Shown in pieces: positions 1 through 8,600 of a stretch of DNA of 64,000 bases; the first letter of the stretch is position 1; every line of letters starts with the position of its first letter. The stretch lies in contig NZ_OY726398.1 in the NCBI RefSeq assembly GCF_963378105.1, forward strand, positions 1,240,001 to 1,304,000, in the 5' to 3' direction. The notes under the pieces are model-generated. The model was given only the letters and a program-made list of their open reading frames with translations. It ran no database searches and had not been told where the DNA came from. The DNA comes from Mycolicibacter sp. MU0102. Its GTDB lineage: Bacteria; Actinomycetota; Actinomycetes; Mycobacteriales; Mycobacteriaceae. Made by a program: the position numbers and the translations under genes.

Positions 1-36
1 AAAGGCCCGATTGGCGCGGCGACTACTGTGACGTTT

Positions 37-78
37 ATGGCATGCGCGAGATTCCGGATGCGGGTGACGCGCGGATGA
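37..78 (+). CDS. putative leaderless upstream ORF of fbiC (13 codons)
   Basis: A possible -10 box TACTGT (24-29) lies 7 nt before an ATG at 37. Translation gives MACARFRMRVTRG, and its TGA (76-78) overlaps an in-frame fbiC ATG at 75 in an ATGA junction. If transcription starts at 37, this peptide is read first from a leaderless mRNA and fbiC would be translated by coupling. The ORF is very short and its single Cys codon is the third, so chance is a real alternative. No homologue is claimed. Confidence 0.35.
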   Translation: MACARFRMRVTRG

Positions 79-2588
79 CGAACTCGTCGGCACTGCGCCG
101 CGTACTGCGACGGGCCCGCGACGGCGTGCTCCTCAATCCCGAGGAAACCGCGATCGCCCTGACCGCGCGCGGCGGCGACCTGGCCGACCTGTGTGCGAGC
201 GCCGCCCGGGTCCGAGACGCCGGTTTGGTGTCGGGAGGCCGGCGCGGGCCGGGCGGACGGCTGCCGGTCAGTTACTCGCGCAAGGTGTTCATCCCGGTCA
301 CCCACCTGTGCCGCGACACCTGCCACTACTGCACCTTCGTCACCGTGCCCGGCGTGCTGCGAGCGCAGGGTAAGCAGATGTATCTGGGACCCGACGAGAT
401 CCTCGACATCGCCCGCCGCGGCGCCGAGTTGGGTTGCAAGGAGGCGCTGTTCACGCTGGGCGACCGGCCCGAGGACCGCTGGCCCGAGGCGCGGCAGTGG
501 CTCGACGAGCGCGGCTATGACAGCACGCTGGCCTACGTACGCGCGATGGCCATCTTGGTGCTGGAGGAGACCGGCCTGCTGCCGCACCTGAACCCAGGGG
601 TGATGAGCTGGTCGGAGATGTCGCGACTCAAGCCGGTGGCGCCGTCGATGGGCATGATGCTCGAGACCACCTCCCGGCGGCTGTTCGAGACCAAAGGCCT
701 GGCGCACTACGGCAGCCCGGACAAGGATCCGGTGGTGCGCCTGCGCACGCTGGCCGACGCGGGCCGGCTCTCGATCCCGTTCACCACCGGCCTGTTGGTC
801 GGCATCGGTGAGACGCTCGCCGAGCGGGCCGACACCCTGCACGCGATCCGCAAGGTGCACAAGGAGTTCGGGCACATCCAGGAAGTCATCGTGCAGAACT
901 TCCGGGCCAAGGAGCACACCGCGATGGCGGCGGTGCCCGACACAGGTTTCGAGGATTTCCTGGCTACGGTGGCGGCGACCCGGCTGGTGCTGGGCCCCAA
1001 GATGCGGGTGCAGGCACCGCCCAACCTGGTGTCGGCCGAGGAATGCCTGGCGCTGATCGGCGCCGGGGTCGACGACTGGGGCGGGGTGTCGCCGCTGACC
1101 CCCGACCACGTCAATCCGGAGCGACCCTGGCCGGCACTGGACGACCTGGCCGCCATCACCGAACAAGCCGGCTACGACCTGGTACAGCGACTCACCGCGC
1201 AGCCCGACTACGTGCTGGCCGGTGCGGCGTGGATCGATCCGCGCGTACGCCCACACGTGACGGCGCTGGCCGACCCGGACACCGGCTGGGCCCGCGACAT
1301 CAATCCGGTCGGCCTGGCCTGGCAGGAACCCGACGAGGTGCAGTCCGCCGGCCGGGTGGATCTGCACACCGCGATCGACGTCGACGGCCGGGCCACCGAG
1401 ACGCGCAGTGATCTGGGCAGCGCCTTCGGGGACTGGGAGTCCATCCGCGAGCAGATCAACGACCTGGCGGCTCGTGCGCCCGAACGCGTCGACACCGATG
1501 TGCTGGCCGCGCTGCGTTCAGCCGAGCGTGACCCGGCCGGCTGCACCGATGCCGAGTATCTGGCATTGGCCACCGCGGACGGGCCGGCCATGGATGCCGT
1601 TGCCGCCCTGGCCGATTCGCTGCGCCGAGACGCCGTCGGCGACGACGTGACCTACGTGGTCAACCGCAACATCAACTTCACCAACATCTGCTACGTCGGC
1701 TGCCGGTTCTGTGCCTTCGCCCAGCGCAAGGGCGACGCCGACGCATTTTCGCTGTCGAACGCCGAGGTCGGCGAACGTGCCTACGAGGCGCATCTGGCCG
1801 GCGCCACCGAAGTCTGCATGCAGGGCGGCATCGATCCGGAGCTGCCGGTCACCGGCTATGCCGATCTGGTCCGCGCGGTCAAGGCGCGGGTGCCGTCGAT
1901 GCACGTGCACGCGTTCTCTCCGATGGAGATCACCAACGGGGTGTCCAAGAGCGGCTTGAGCATTCGAGAGTGGCTGATCAGCCTGCGTGAGGCGGGCCTG
2001 GGCAGCATCCCGGGGACCGCCGCCGAAATCCTCGACGACGAGATCCGCTGGGTGCTCACCAAAGGCAAGCTGCCGACCTCGATGTGGGTGGAGGTGGTCA
2101 GCACCGCCCACGAGGTGGGGCTGCGGTCCAGCTCGACGATGATGTACGGCCACATCGATTCCCCGCGGCACTGGGTCGGACACCTGCGGGTGTTGCGTGG
2201 CATTCAGGACCGCACCGGTGGTTTCACCGAGTTTGTGCCGTTGCCGTTCGTGCATCAGAGCTCGCCGCTGTATCTGGCCGGCGGGGCACGGCCCGGCCCG
2301 AGTCATCGCGACAACCGCGCGGTGCACGCGTTGGCGCGGATCATGCTGCACGGGCGGATTCCCAACATCCAGACCAGCTGGGTCAAATTGGGAGTGGAGC
2401 GCACCCAGGTGATGCTCAACGGTGGAGCCAACGACCTGGGCGGCACGCTCATGGAAGAGACCATCTCTCGGATGGCCGGTTCCGAGCACGGGTCGGCCAA
2501 GACCATCGCGGAGCTGACGACGATCGCCGAGGGGATCGGCCGCCCGGCCCGTCAGCGCAGCACCGACTACGCACCGCTAGCGATCTGA
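75..2588 (+). CDS. fbiC: FO synthase FbiC (coenzyme F420 biosynthesis)
   Basis: FbiC makes the deazaflavin FO, the chromophore of cofactor F420, from a tyrosine- and a ribityl-derived precursor. It is a fusion of two radical-SAM modules (CofG-like, then CofH-like). Each shows a CX3CX2C cluster motif, CRDTCHYC and CYVGCRFC; counted from the upstream ATG at 42 the cysteines are 90/94/97 and 550/554/557. The sequence is nearly collinear with M. tuberculosis Rv1173 to the C-terminal RPARQRSTDYA. Start: ATG 75 (837 aa) is chosen because it forms an ATGA junction with the upstream ORF and begins just before the conserved SALRRVLRRARDG. ATG 42 (848 aa) is possible, and the frame is open to the window edge, so an earlier start cannot be excluded. 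A perfect long hairpin follows the stop. Confidence 0.96.
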   Translation: MTNSSALRRVLRRARDGVLLNPEETAIALTARGGDLADLCASAARVRDAGLVSGGRRGPGGRLPVSYSRKVFIPVTHLCRDTCHYCTFVTVPGVLRAQGKQMYLGPDEILDIARRGAELGCKEALFTLGDRPEDRWPEARQWLDERGYDSTLAYVRAMAILVLEETGLLPHLNPGVMSWSEMSRLKPVAPSMGMMLETTSRRLFETKGLAHYGSPDKDPVVRLRTLADAGRLSIPFTTGLLVGIGETLAERADTLHAIRKVHKEFGHIQEVIVQNFRAKEHTAMAAVPDTGFEDFLATVAATRLVLGPKMRVQAPPNLVSAEECLALIGAGVDDWGGVSPLTPDHVNPERPWPALDDLAAITEQAGYDLVQRLTAQPDYVLAGAAWIDPRVRPHVTALADPDTGWARDINPVGLAWQEPDEVQSAGRVDLHTAIDVDGRATETRSDLGSAFGDWESIREQINDLAARAPERVDTDVLAALRSAERDPAGCTDAEYLALATADGPAMDAVAALADSLRRDAVGDDVTYVVNRNINFTNICYVGCRFCAFAQRKGDADAFSLSNAEVGERAYEAHLAGATEVCMQGGIDPELPVTGYADLVRAVKARVPSMHVHAFSPMEITNGVSKSGLSIREWLISLREAGLGSIPGTAAEILDDEIRWVLTKGKLPTSMWVEVVSTAHEVGLRSSSTMMYGHIDSPRHWVGHLRVLRGIQDRTGGFTEFVPLPFVHQSSPLYLAGGARPGPSHRDNRAVHALARIMLHGRIPNIQTSWVKLGVERTQVMLNGGANDLGGTLMEETISRMAGSEHGSAKTIAELTTIAEGIGRPARQRSTDYAPLAI

Positions 2589-2595
2589 CCCTATT

Positions 2596-2648
2596 GCGAT
2601 TTCGGCGCGGTTTCTCCCACTCAGTGGGAGAAACCGCGCCGAAATCGC
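2596..2648. terminator. perfect 26-bp inverted repeat between convergent genes
   Basis: The left arm 2596-2621 and right arm 2623-2648 are exact reverse complements around one central base. The repeat sits 7 bp after the fbiC stop and 6 bp before the stop of the opposing PGRS gene. There is no T-run on either side, so it would act as a hairpin-only bidirectional terminator or mRNA 3'-end protector. Confidence 0.75.
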
Positions 2649-2654
2649 GTGAGA

Positions 2655-5525
2655 TCAGGCGGCCGGCGGACCCGACCAGCCGTTAGAGCCGGTGGCGCCG
2701 GTCTTGCCGTCGGCACCGTTCAGACCTAGGTTCCCGACGCTGCCCTTATAGCCGCCCGAGGGTATTTCACCCGCAGCGCCCCTGGCTCCGCCGCTTCCGC
2801 CCGCTCCGCCGGTTCCCCCTACACCGCCCGTGCCGCCTTCACCGTGCGCGCCATCGTTGCCGGCGCCGAGGGCGATGCCGCCTGCGCCGCCTGCGCCCCC
2901 TGCGCCGCCGTCCCCACCGGCTCCGCCGTCCCCACCGTCGCCGCCGTTACCGCTGATGGAGCAGCCGCAAATCCCCCTCCCGTCGCCGCCGTTGCCGCCG
3001 TTGCCGCCGTTTCCGCCGCTGTCGCCGTTTCCACCTGCGGCGCCGTTTCCGCCGGCTCCACCGATGCCGCCGTCGCCGCGGATCACACCGCCGGCTCCAC
3101 CGGTCCCTCCCGCTCCGCCCGCCCCTCCAGCCGTTCCGGCGGCGCCGTCTCCGCCCGCGCCGCCGTCTCCGCCGTAGCCGCCGGTGTTACCGATACCGCT
3201 GGTGGGATAACCCAGTGTCAGGGCGTACCCGCCCCTACCGCCGTTGCCGCCGTTGGCGCCGTCACCGCCGTTGCCGCCGTCACCGCCGGTACCGAAATCG
3301 CTGCCCTGATCACCACCGTTGCCTCCGGTGCCGCCGTTGCCGCCCGCGCCACCGTTGCCGCCGTCTCCGCCATCCCCGCCGTGGGCAGTGCTGCCGTAGT
3401 TAACGGTGTCGGCGAGGGCATCGCCGCCGCGGCCACCGATGCCGCCGTTGGCGTGGTCGGCGCCGTTACCGCCGTCACCGCCGTTGCCGCCGTTGATGGT
3501 TCCAGGCCAGAACTGGGTCATTTCTCCGGCTCCGCCGTATCCGCCGTCGCCGCCGCGTTGGCCGACGGTGCTGCCATTGGCACCGGCTGTGCCGCTTGAG
3601 CCATCTCCACTACCGTCGGGCGCTCCGTTTAATTTGCCGTTGGTCCCTCTTGTGGCGGCGCCGGTCTGGTTGAAGGCGGGATTGACTCCGTTGGTGCCTG
3701 CTGAGCCGTTGCCGCCGTTGCCGCCGTTTCCGCCGTTGCCGATGTTGCCGCCTGCGCCGCCGTTGCCGGCGTTGCCGCCGGTTCCGCTGGTGGTGTTGTC
3801 GGCGGTGAGGTAGCCGTTGCCGCCATTGCCTCCGTTACCGCCGTTGCCGCTGAAGGCGTCGTCGGATCCGCCGTAGCGGCCGTCGGTGCCGTTGGCGCCG
3901 GTGGTGGCGCCGTGGCCGCCTTGGCCGCCTTGGCCGATGGTTCCGGCGTCGCCGCCGTTGCCGCCGTTGCCGCCGTTGCCGCCTTGGGTGGTTCCATCTC
4001 CGGCGTTGCCGGCATTGCCGCCGTTGCCGCCGGTGCCGCTGTCGCCGCCGTTGCCTCCTGCGCCGCCGTTGCCGTCGGAGGCGGGTGAACGTAGGCCGAA
4101 GATGCCGGTCTTGCCTCCTGCGCCGCCGTTGCCTCCTGCGCCGCCGTTGCCTCCCGCGCCGCCGGTTCCTCCGGTGCCGCCGTCGCCACCGTTGCCGCCG
4201 GTGGCGGTCACGGCGTTGTCGATGGTGGTGTGGTCGGCGGTGGTTCCGGTGGCGTTGCCGCCGTTTCCGGCGTTGCCGCCGTTGCCTGCGGCGGTGCCTG
4301 CGCCGCCGTTTCCGCCGGCGCCGCCGATACCACCGATGCCGGCGGCGCCGAACACTGCGGAGCGGCCGCCTGCGCCGCCGTCGCCGCCGCTTCCTCCGGC
4401 GAAGCCGGCTACGCCGTTGCCGCCGGTGGCGCCGTTGCCGCCGTTGCCTCCGGTGGCGGTGGCGCCGGTGATGGCGTGGGCTGATCCGCCGTCGGCGCCG
4501 TTGCCGCCGTCGGCGCCGGTTGCCCCGGTGCCGCCTTTGCCGCCGTTGCCGCCGACTGCGTTGGTCAGGGCGTCGTCGCTGAGGCTGGCTTGACCGTTGC
4601 CGCCGTTGCCGCCGGCTTGGGCGCCGGTGTCGTTGAGCGTGCCGTTGGTGCCGTTGCCGCCGTTTTGGCCGGGGGCGTTGAGGGCGGGCTGGATGCTGCG
4701 GTCGGCGCCGTCGGTGGCTCGCCCGTCGAGGATGGCGGCGATCCCGTCGGCGCCGCGACCACCGGCGCCTCCGGCACCGCCAATGCCGCCGTCGCCGAAT
4801 AGGTAGCCGGCGGCGCCGCCGTTGCCGCCATGGCCGCCGTTGCCGCCGATTCCGTCGATTCCGTTGAAGCCCGCGCCGCCGGCTCCGCCGGCCCCGCCGT
4901 CGCCCAAAAGCCAGCCGCCGTTTCCTCCGTTGCCGCCGTTGCCGCCGGCGGCCTCGATATCGGTGCTGTCCAGGCCAGCGCCGCCGTCGCCGCCGTTGCC
5001 GATCCATCCGGCGTCGCCGCCGTCGGCGCCGGCCGCTCCGGTGCCGCCGTCTCCGAACAGGAAGCCGCCGTCGCCGAGGTCCCCGAAGGCCCCTGAGCTG
5101 CCGAACACTGAGTCATTGGTTCCGGTGAAGCCGTCGATGCCGTCGCCGATGAGGACGCGGCCGAACAAATGCACAAATGGCTCATTGATACTGGTAATGA
5201 ACTGTCCGACAAAAGGATCAGCCAACGCGGACTGGCCTGCGTCGTGAACTGCACCGACAAACCACTGATCAAATCCGGTCACCAACTCACCTAGGGCCGG
5301 TCCCGCAGACGCCTCAGCCCAGCTGAAATCCAGTCCGTCCCACCAGTTCGCCGAATCCCATTGTGGTGACTCCCACCCAGACGGATCGAACAAATCAGCC
5401 AACCAGTCCAAACCATCGGCCTGAGCCGACGGCGCCCCCACCACCCCCAACGCTAAAAACGCCCCAACACCCGCACGAACCCGGCTACCACCGCGGCCGC
5501 CCTTCACATCCTGCCTACGCGCCAT
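2655..5525 (-). CDS. secreted glycine-rich PGRS protein without PE domain (paralogue 1)
   Basis: This 956-aa protein has a signal peptide ending near A36 (APSAQA before DGLDW), preceded by a basic MARRQDVKGGRGG stretch. A short unique region (about 37-120) leads to the motif LFGRVLIGDG (120-129), then GDLGDGGFLFGDGG and some 780 residues of GGxGG(N/A/D) repeats, ending GWSGPPAA. The GRxLIGxG motif matches the linker that joins PE to PGRS repeats in PE_PGRS proteins, but no PE domain precedes it. Secretion should therefore use Sec rather than ESX-5. A good RBS (aaggagag, 5531-5538 on this strand) fixes the start. The adjacent gene is a paralogue. Function is unknown; cell-surface exposure is an inference. 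Confidence 0.88.
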   Translation of the reverse strand: MARRQDVKGGRGGSRVRAGVGAFLALGVVGAPSAQADGLDWLADLFDPSGWESPQWDSANWWDGLDFSWAEASAGPALGELVTGFDQWFVGAVHDAGQSALADPFVGQFITSINEPFVHLFGRVLIGDGIDGFTGTNDSVFGSSGAFGDLGDGGFLFGDGGTGAAGADGGDAGWIGNGGDGGAGLDSTDIEAAGGNGGNGGNGGWLLGDGGAGGAGGAGFNGIDGIGGNGGHGGNGGAAGYLFGDGGIGGAGGAGGRGADGIAAILDGRATDGADRSIQPALNAPGQNGGNGTNGTLNDTGAQAGGNGGNGQASLSDDALTNAVGGNGGKGGTGATGADGGNGADGGSAHAITGATATGGNGGNGATGGNGVAGFAGGSGGDGGAGGRSAVFGAAGIGGIGGAGGNGGAGTAAGNGGNAGNGGNATGTTADHTTIDNAVTATGGNGGDGGTGGTGGAGGNGGAGGNGGAGGKTGIFGLRSPASDGNGGAGGNGGDSGTGGNGGNAGNAGDGTTQGGNGGNGGNGGDAGTIGQGGQGGHGATTGANGTDGRYGGSDDAFSGNGGNGGNGGNGYLTADNTTSGTGGNAGNGGAGGNIGNGGNGGNGGNGSAGTNGVNPAFNQTGAATRGTNGKLNGAPDGSGDGSSGTAGANGSTVGQRGGDGGYGGAGEMTQFWPGTINGGNGGDGGNGADHANGGIGGRGGDALADTVNYGSTAHGGDGGDGGNGGAGGNGGTGGNGGDQGSDFGTGGDGGNGGDGANGGNGGRGGYALTLGYPTSGIGNTGGYGGDGGAGGDGAAGTAGGAGGAGGTGGAGGVIRGDGGIGGAGGNGAAGGNGDSGGNGGNGGNGGDGRGICGCSISGNGGDGGDGGAGGDGGAGGAGGAGGIALGAGNDGAHGEGGTGGVGGTGGAGGSGGARGAAGEIPSGGYKGSVGNLGLNGADGKTGATGSNGWSGPPAA

Positions 5526-5563
5526 AACATCTCTCCTTCCACGATTCAGAGGACAACCCCGGT

Positions 5564-5599
5564 GAAATGCCCTGCATGCCTAGGCATGCAGGGCATTTC
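5564..5599. terminator. perfect 36-bp palindrome between the two PGRS genes
   Basis: The 18-bp arms 5564-5581 and 5582-5599 are exact reverse complements with no spacer; the core is GCATGCCTAGGCATGC. It begins 12 bp downstream of the stop of the upstream PGRS gene and ends 38 bp before the ATG of the next one. There is no room for a full promoter between it and that ATG, so it is either an intercistronic terminator/attenuator or a processing hairpin. Confidence 0.65.
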
Positions 5600-5611
5600 G
5601 ATACCGAGCTG

Positions 5612-8600
5612 TCAGCTTGTCGGCGAACCGGCCTGGCCGCTCGATCCGGTTGCGCCGGTCGCGCCGGAGTCGCCGTCCGCGCCGGCTGTTCCGGCGGTGC
5701 CGACGATGCCGCCCGTGACCACCGTGCCGGCCGTGCCCGCTGCGCCGCCGGTGCCGCCGCTTCCGCCGGTGCCGCCGTTTCCGCCGATGCCCGCGTAGCC
5801 GCCCGCGCCGTCATCGCCCGAACCGAGCGCTTTGCCGCCCGCTCCGCCATTGCCGCCCGTCCCACCGGTGCCACCTGCGCCACCAGTGCCAGCGTTGCCG
5901 CCGTTGCCGCCGTTGCCACTGGTACTGCCGGAAAGCTGGCCGGCCCCGCCGGTGCCGCCGGTGCCGCCGTTGCCGCCGACGTCGCCGGTGCCGCCGGTGC
6001 CGCCTGTGCCACCCGCGCCGCCGATCCCACCATTGCCGCTGATCGTGCCGCCGTTGCCGCCGGCGCCGCCGACCCCGCCGGAGCCGCCGCTCTGTCCGGT
6101 TGCGCCGGTGCCGCCGGTGCCGCCGTTGCCGCCGTTACCAGCGACGCTGAAACCGGGGTTCTCGACGCTGGCGCCGATCGCGCCGCCGGCGCCGCCGTTT
6201 CCGCCGTTGGCCCCGGCGCCGCCGTCACCGCCATCGCCGCCGTCTCCACCGAAGCCGCGGTTGGCGATCGTCGATGTCGTGCCGACGCCGCCGCCGGTAC
6301 CGCCGTTGCCGCCGGCGCCTCCGTCACCGCCATTGCCGCCTTGGCCCCCATCGCCGCCGTTGGCGGTGACGATTCCCGAGTTCCTTCCAGCGGCGACGCC
6401 GCCGTTGCCACCATTGCCACCGTTGGCGAGATCGCCGCCGTTGCCGCCGTTGCCGCCGTTGCCGGCGTTGGTGCTGGTGAGGGTGCCGCCGGTGACGAAG
6501 GCGCCCTGGCCGTTGCCGCCGTTGCCGCCGCCCTGGCCCACGGTGCTGCCGTTGGTGGCGTTGCCACCATTGACGCCCGTGCCGCTGGAACTGCTGCTCG
6601 ATTGGCTGGTTCCGTTCGCGGCAGTGCTGGTCTGGTTGGCGATCGGGTTGACGCCGTTAGCGCCGGTACCGCCGTTGCCGCCGAGGCCGCCGTTGCCGCC
6701 GTTGCCGATGATTCCCGCGTTACCACCGGCCCCGCCAGCGCCGCCGTCGGCGCCCGGTGCGGTGGCATCGGAGCCGTTGCCGCCATCACCGCCATTGCCA
6801 CCGGTGGCCTGTGCGCCGTCGGCGCCTGCGGTGCCGTCGGTGCCACCGGCGCCCCCGGTGCCTGCCGCCCCCGCAGTCCCGCCGATGCCTGCGGAGCCGC
6901 GGTCACCGCCGTTTCCGCCGCGGCCACCGTCGAGGTTGATGGTGTCGCCGTCGGCGCCTGTGCCGCCGTTGCCGGCGTTGCCGGCATTGCCGGCGTTGGC
7001 ACCGTTTCCGCCGTTGCCGTTGGTTCCTTGGGCGCCGTGAGTGGTGCTGCCGGCGTTGCCACCGGCACCACCGGCGCCCCCGTTTCCACCGGCACCGCCG
7101 TCGCCGCCGTCGTGGCCCGCACCGTCGTCGACCCCGGTCACGCCGGCGGCACCGTTGCGGCCGTGGCCGCCGTTGCCGCCGGTAGCGCCGTTGCCGCCGT
7201 TACCGCCGTTACCGGCGTTACCGGCCACCGAGCCACCGTCACCGCCGTTTCCGCCGGCCCCGCCGGCGCCGCCGTTGCCGCCGCTGGTTCCGGACTCACC
7301 GAAGTCGACGCCATTGACGCCGTTGGCTCCGGTTGCGGCGTGGCCGCCGGTACCGCCGTTGCCGCCGTTGCCGATGTTTCCGCCGGCGCCGCCATTGCCG
7401 CCGGCACCACCTACGCCGCCGTTGCCGGATTGGGTTGGGTTCAGGGTGGGCAGGTAGCCGTTGCCGCCTGCGCCGCCGTTGCCGCCGTTGCCGCTGATGG
7501 TGTTGGTTGCGCCGTAGAGGCCGTCGGTGCCGTTGGTACCTGCGGTGGCGCCGTGGCCACCTTGGCCGCCGAGGCCGATTGCTCCGGCGTTGCCGCCTGC
7601 GCCGCCTGCGCCGCCGTTGCCGCCCTGGGTGGTTGCATTGCCGGCGGCTCCGCCGTTGCCGGCGTTTCCGCCGGTGCCACTGTTGCCGCCGGCGCCGCCG
7701 GCGCCGCCGTCTCCGTCAGCGGCTGACGGGCGCAGTCCGAAGATTCCGGTCCTGCCGCCGGCGCCACCGTTACCGCCGGCACCACCATTGCCGCCGGCAC
7801 CTCCGACGCCGCCGTTGCCGCCGACACCGCCGTTTCCGCCGGTAGCGGTCACGGCGCTGTCTGCGGTGGTGCCATCGGGTGTGGTTCCAGCGGCCAGGCC
7901 GCCCGCGCCACCGGCTCCGCCGTCGCCGCCTGCGGTGCCCACGCCGCCGGCCCCACCGGCACCACCGATTCCACCGATACCGGCGGCACCGAACAGGCCG
8001 GAGCGGCCGCCGGCGCCACCATCACCGCCGGCACCGCCGGCGAAGCCGGCCACGCCGTTGCCGCCGTTGCCGCCGTTGCCTCCGTCACCGCCGGTGGCGG
8101 TCGCGTTGCCGAATGCCTGCGCTGAGCCGCCCGCGGCGCCGTTGCCGCCGGCCGCCCCTGTTGCTCCGGCGCCACCGGACCCGCCGGCACCCCCGATGGC
8201 AGCAGTAATGCCGTCGTCGCTTCGGCTGTCCTGGCCCAGGCCGCCGTGGCCACCGGCTTGGGCGCCGGTGTCGTTGAGTGCGCCGTCGCTGCCGTTGCCG
8301 CCGGCCAGACCCGCCGCGTTGAGCGCGGGCAGTGTCCCGCCGTCGGCGCCATCAGCGGCCCGCCCGTCGAGGACTGGCGCGATCCCGTCAGCGCCGCGCC
8401 CGCCGGCGCCGCCGGCACCTCCGGTGCCACCGGCGCCGAACAGGTAGCCGCTGGCACCGCCGTCGCCGCCGGCGCCTCCCGCACTTCCGGCGCCGGCGAT
8501 GCCGTCGAACCCAGTCCCGCCGGCCCCTCCGGCGCCGCCGTTGCCCAGCAGCCAGCCGCCTGCGCCGCCGTTGCCGCCGTTGCCGCCGGCTGCCGCGGCA

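Noticed and set aside
2711..5050. CRISPR-like or tandem DNA repeat array
   Set aside because: The periodicity is that of codons for GGxGG repeats, with degenerate units and no conserved spacers or repeat length.
5567..7726. A 719-codon open frame on the plus strand opposite the second PGRS gene (and similar long Ala/Pro/Arg frames at 2844-3599 and 7527-8447)
   Set aside because: GGNGGN repeats are open in several frames on both strands; the products are low-complexity Ala/Val, Pro or Arg repeats with no RBS or homology.
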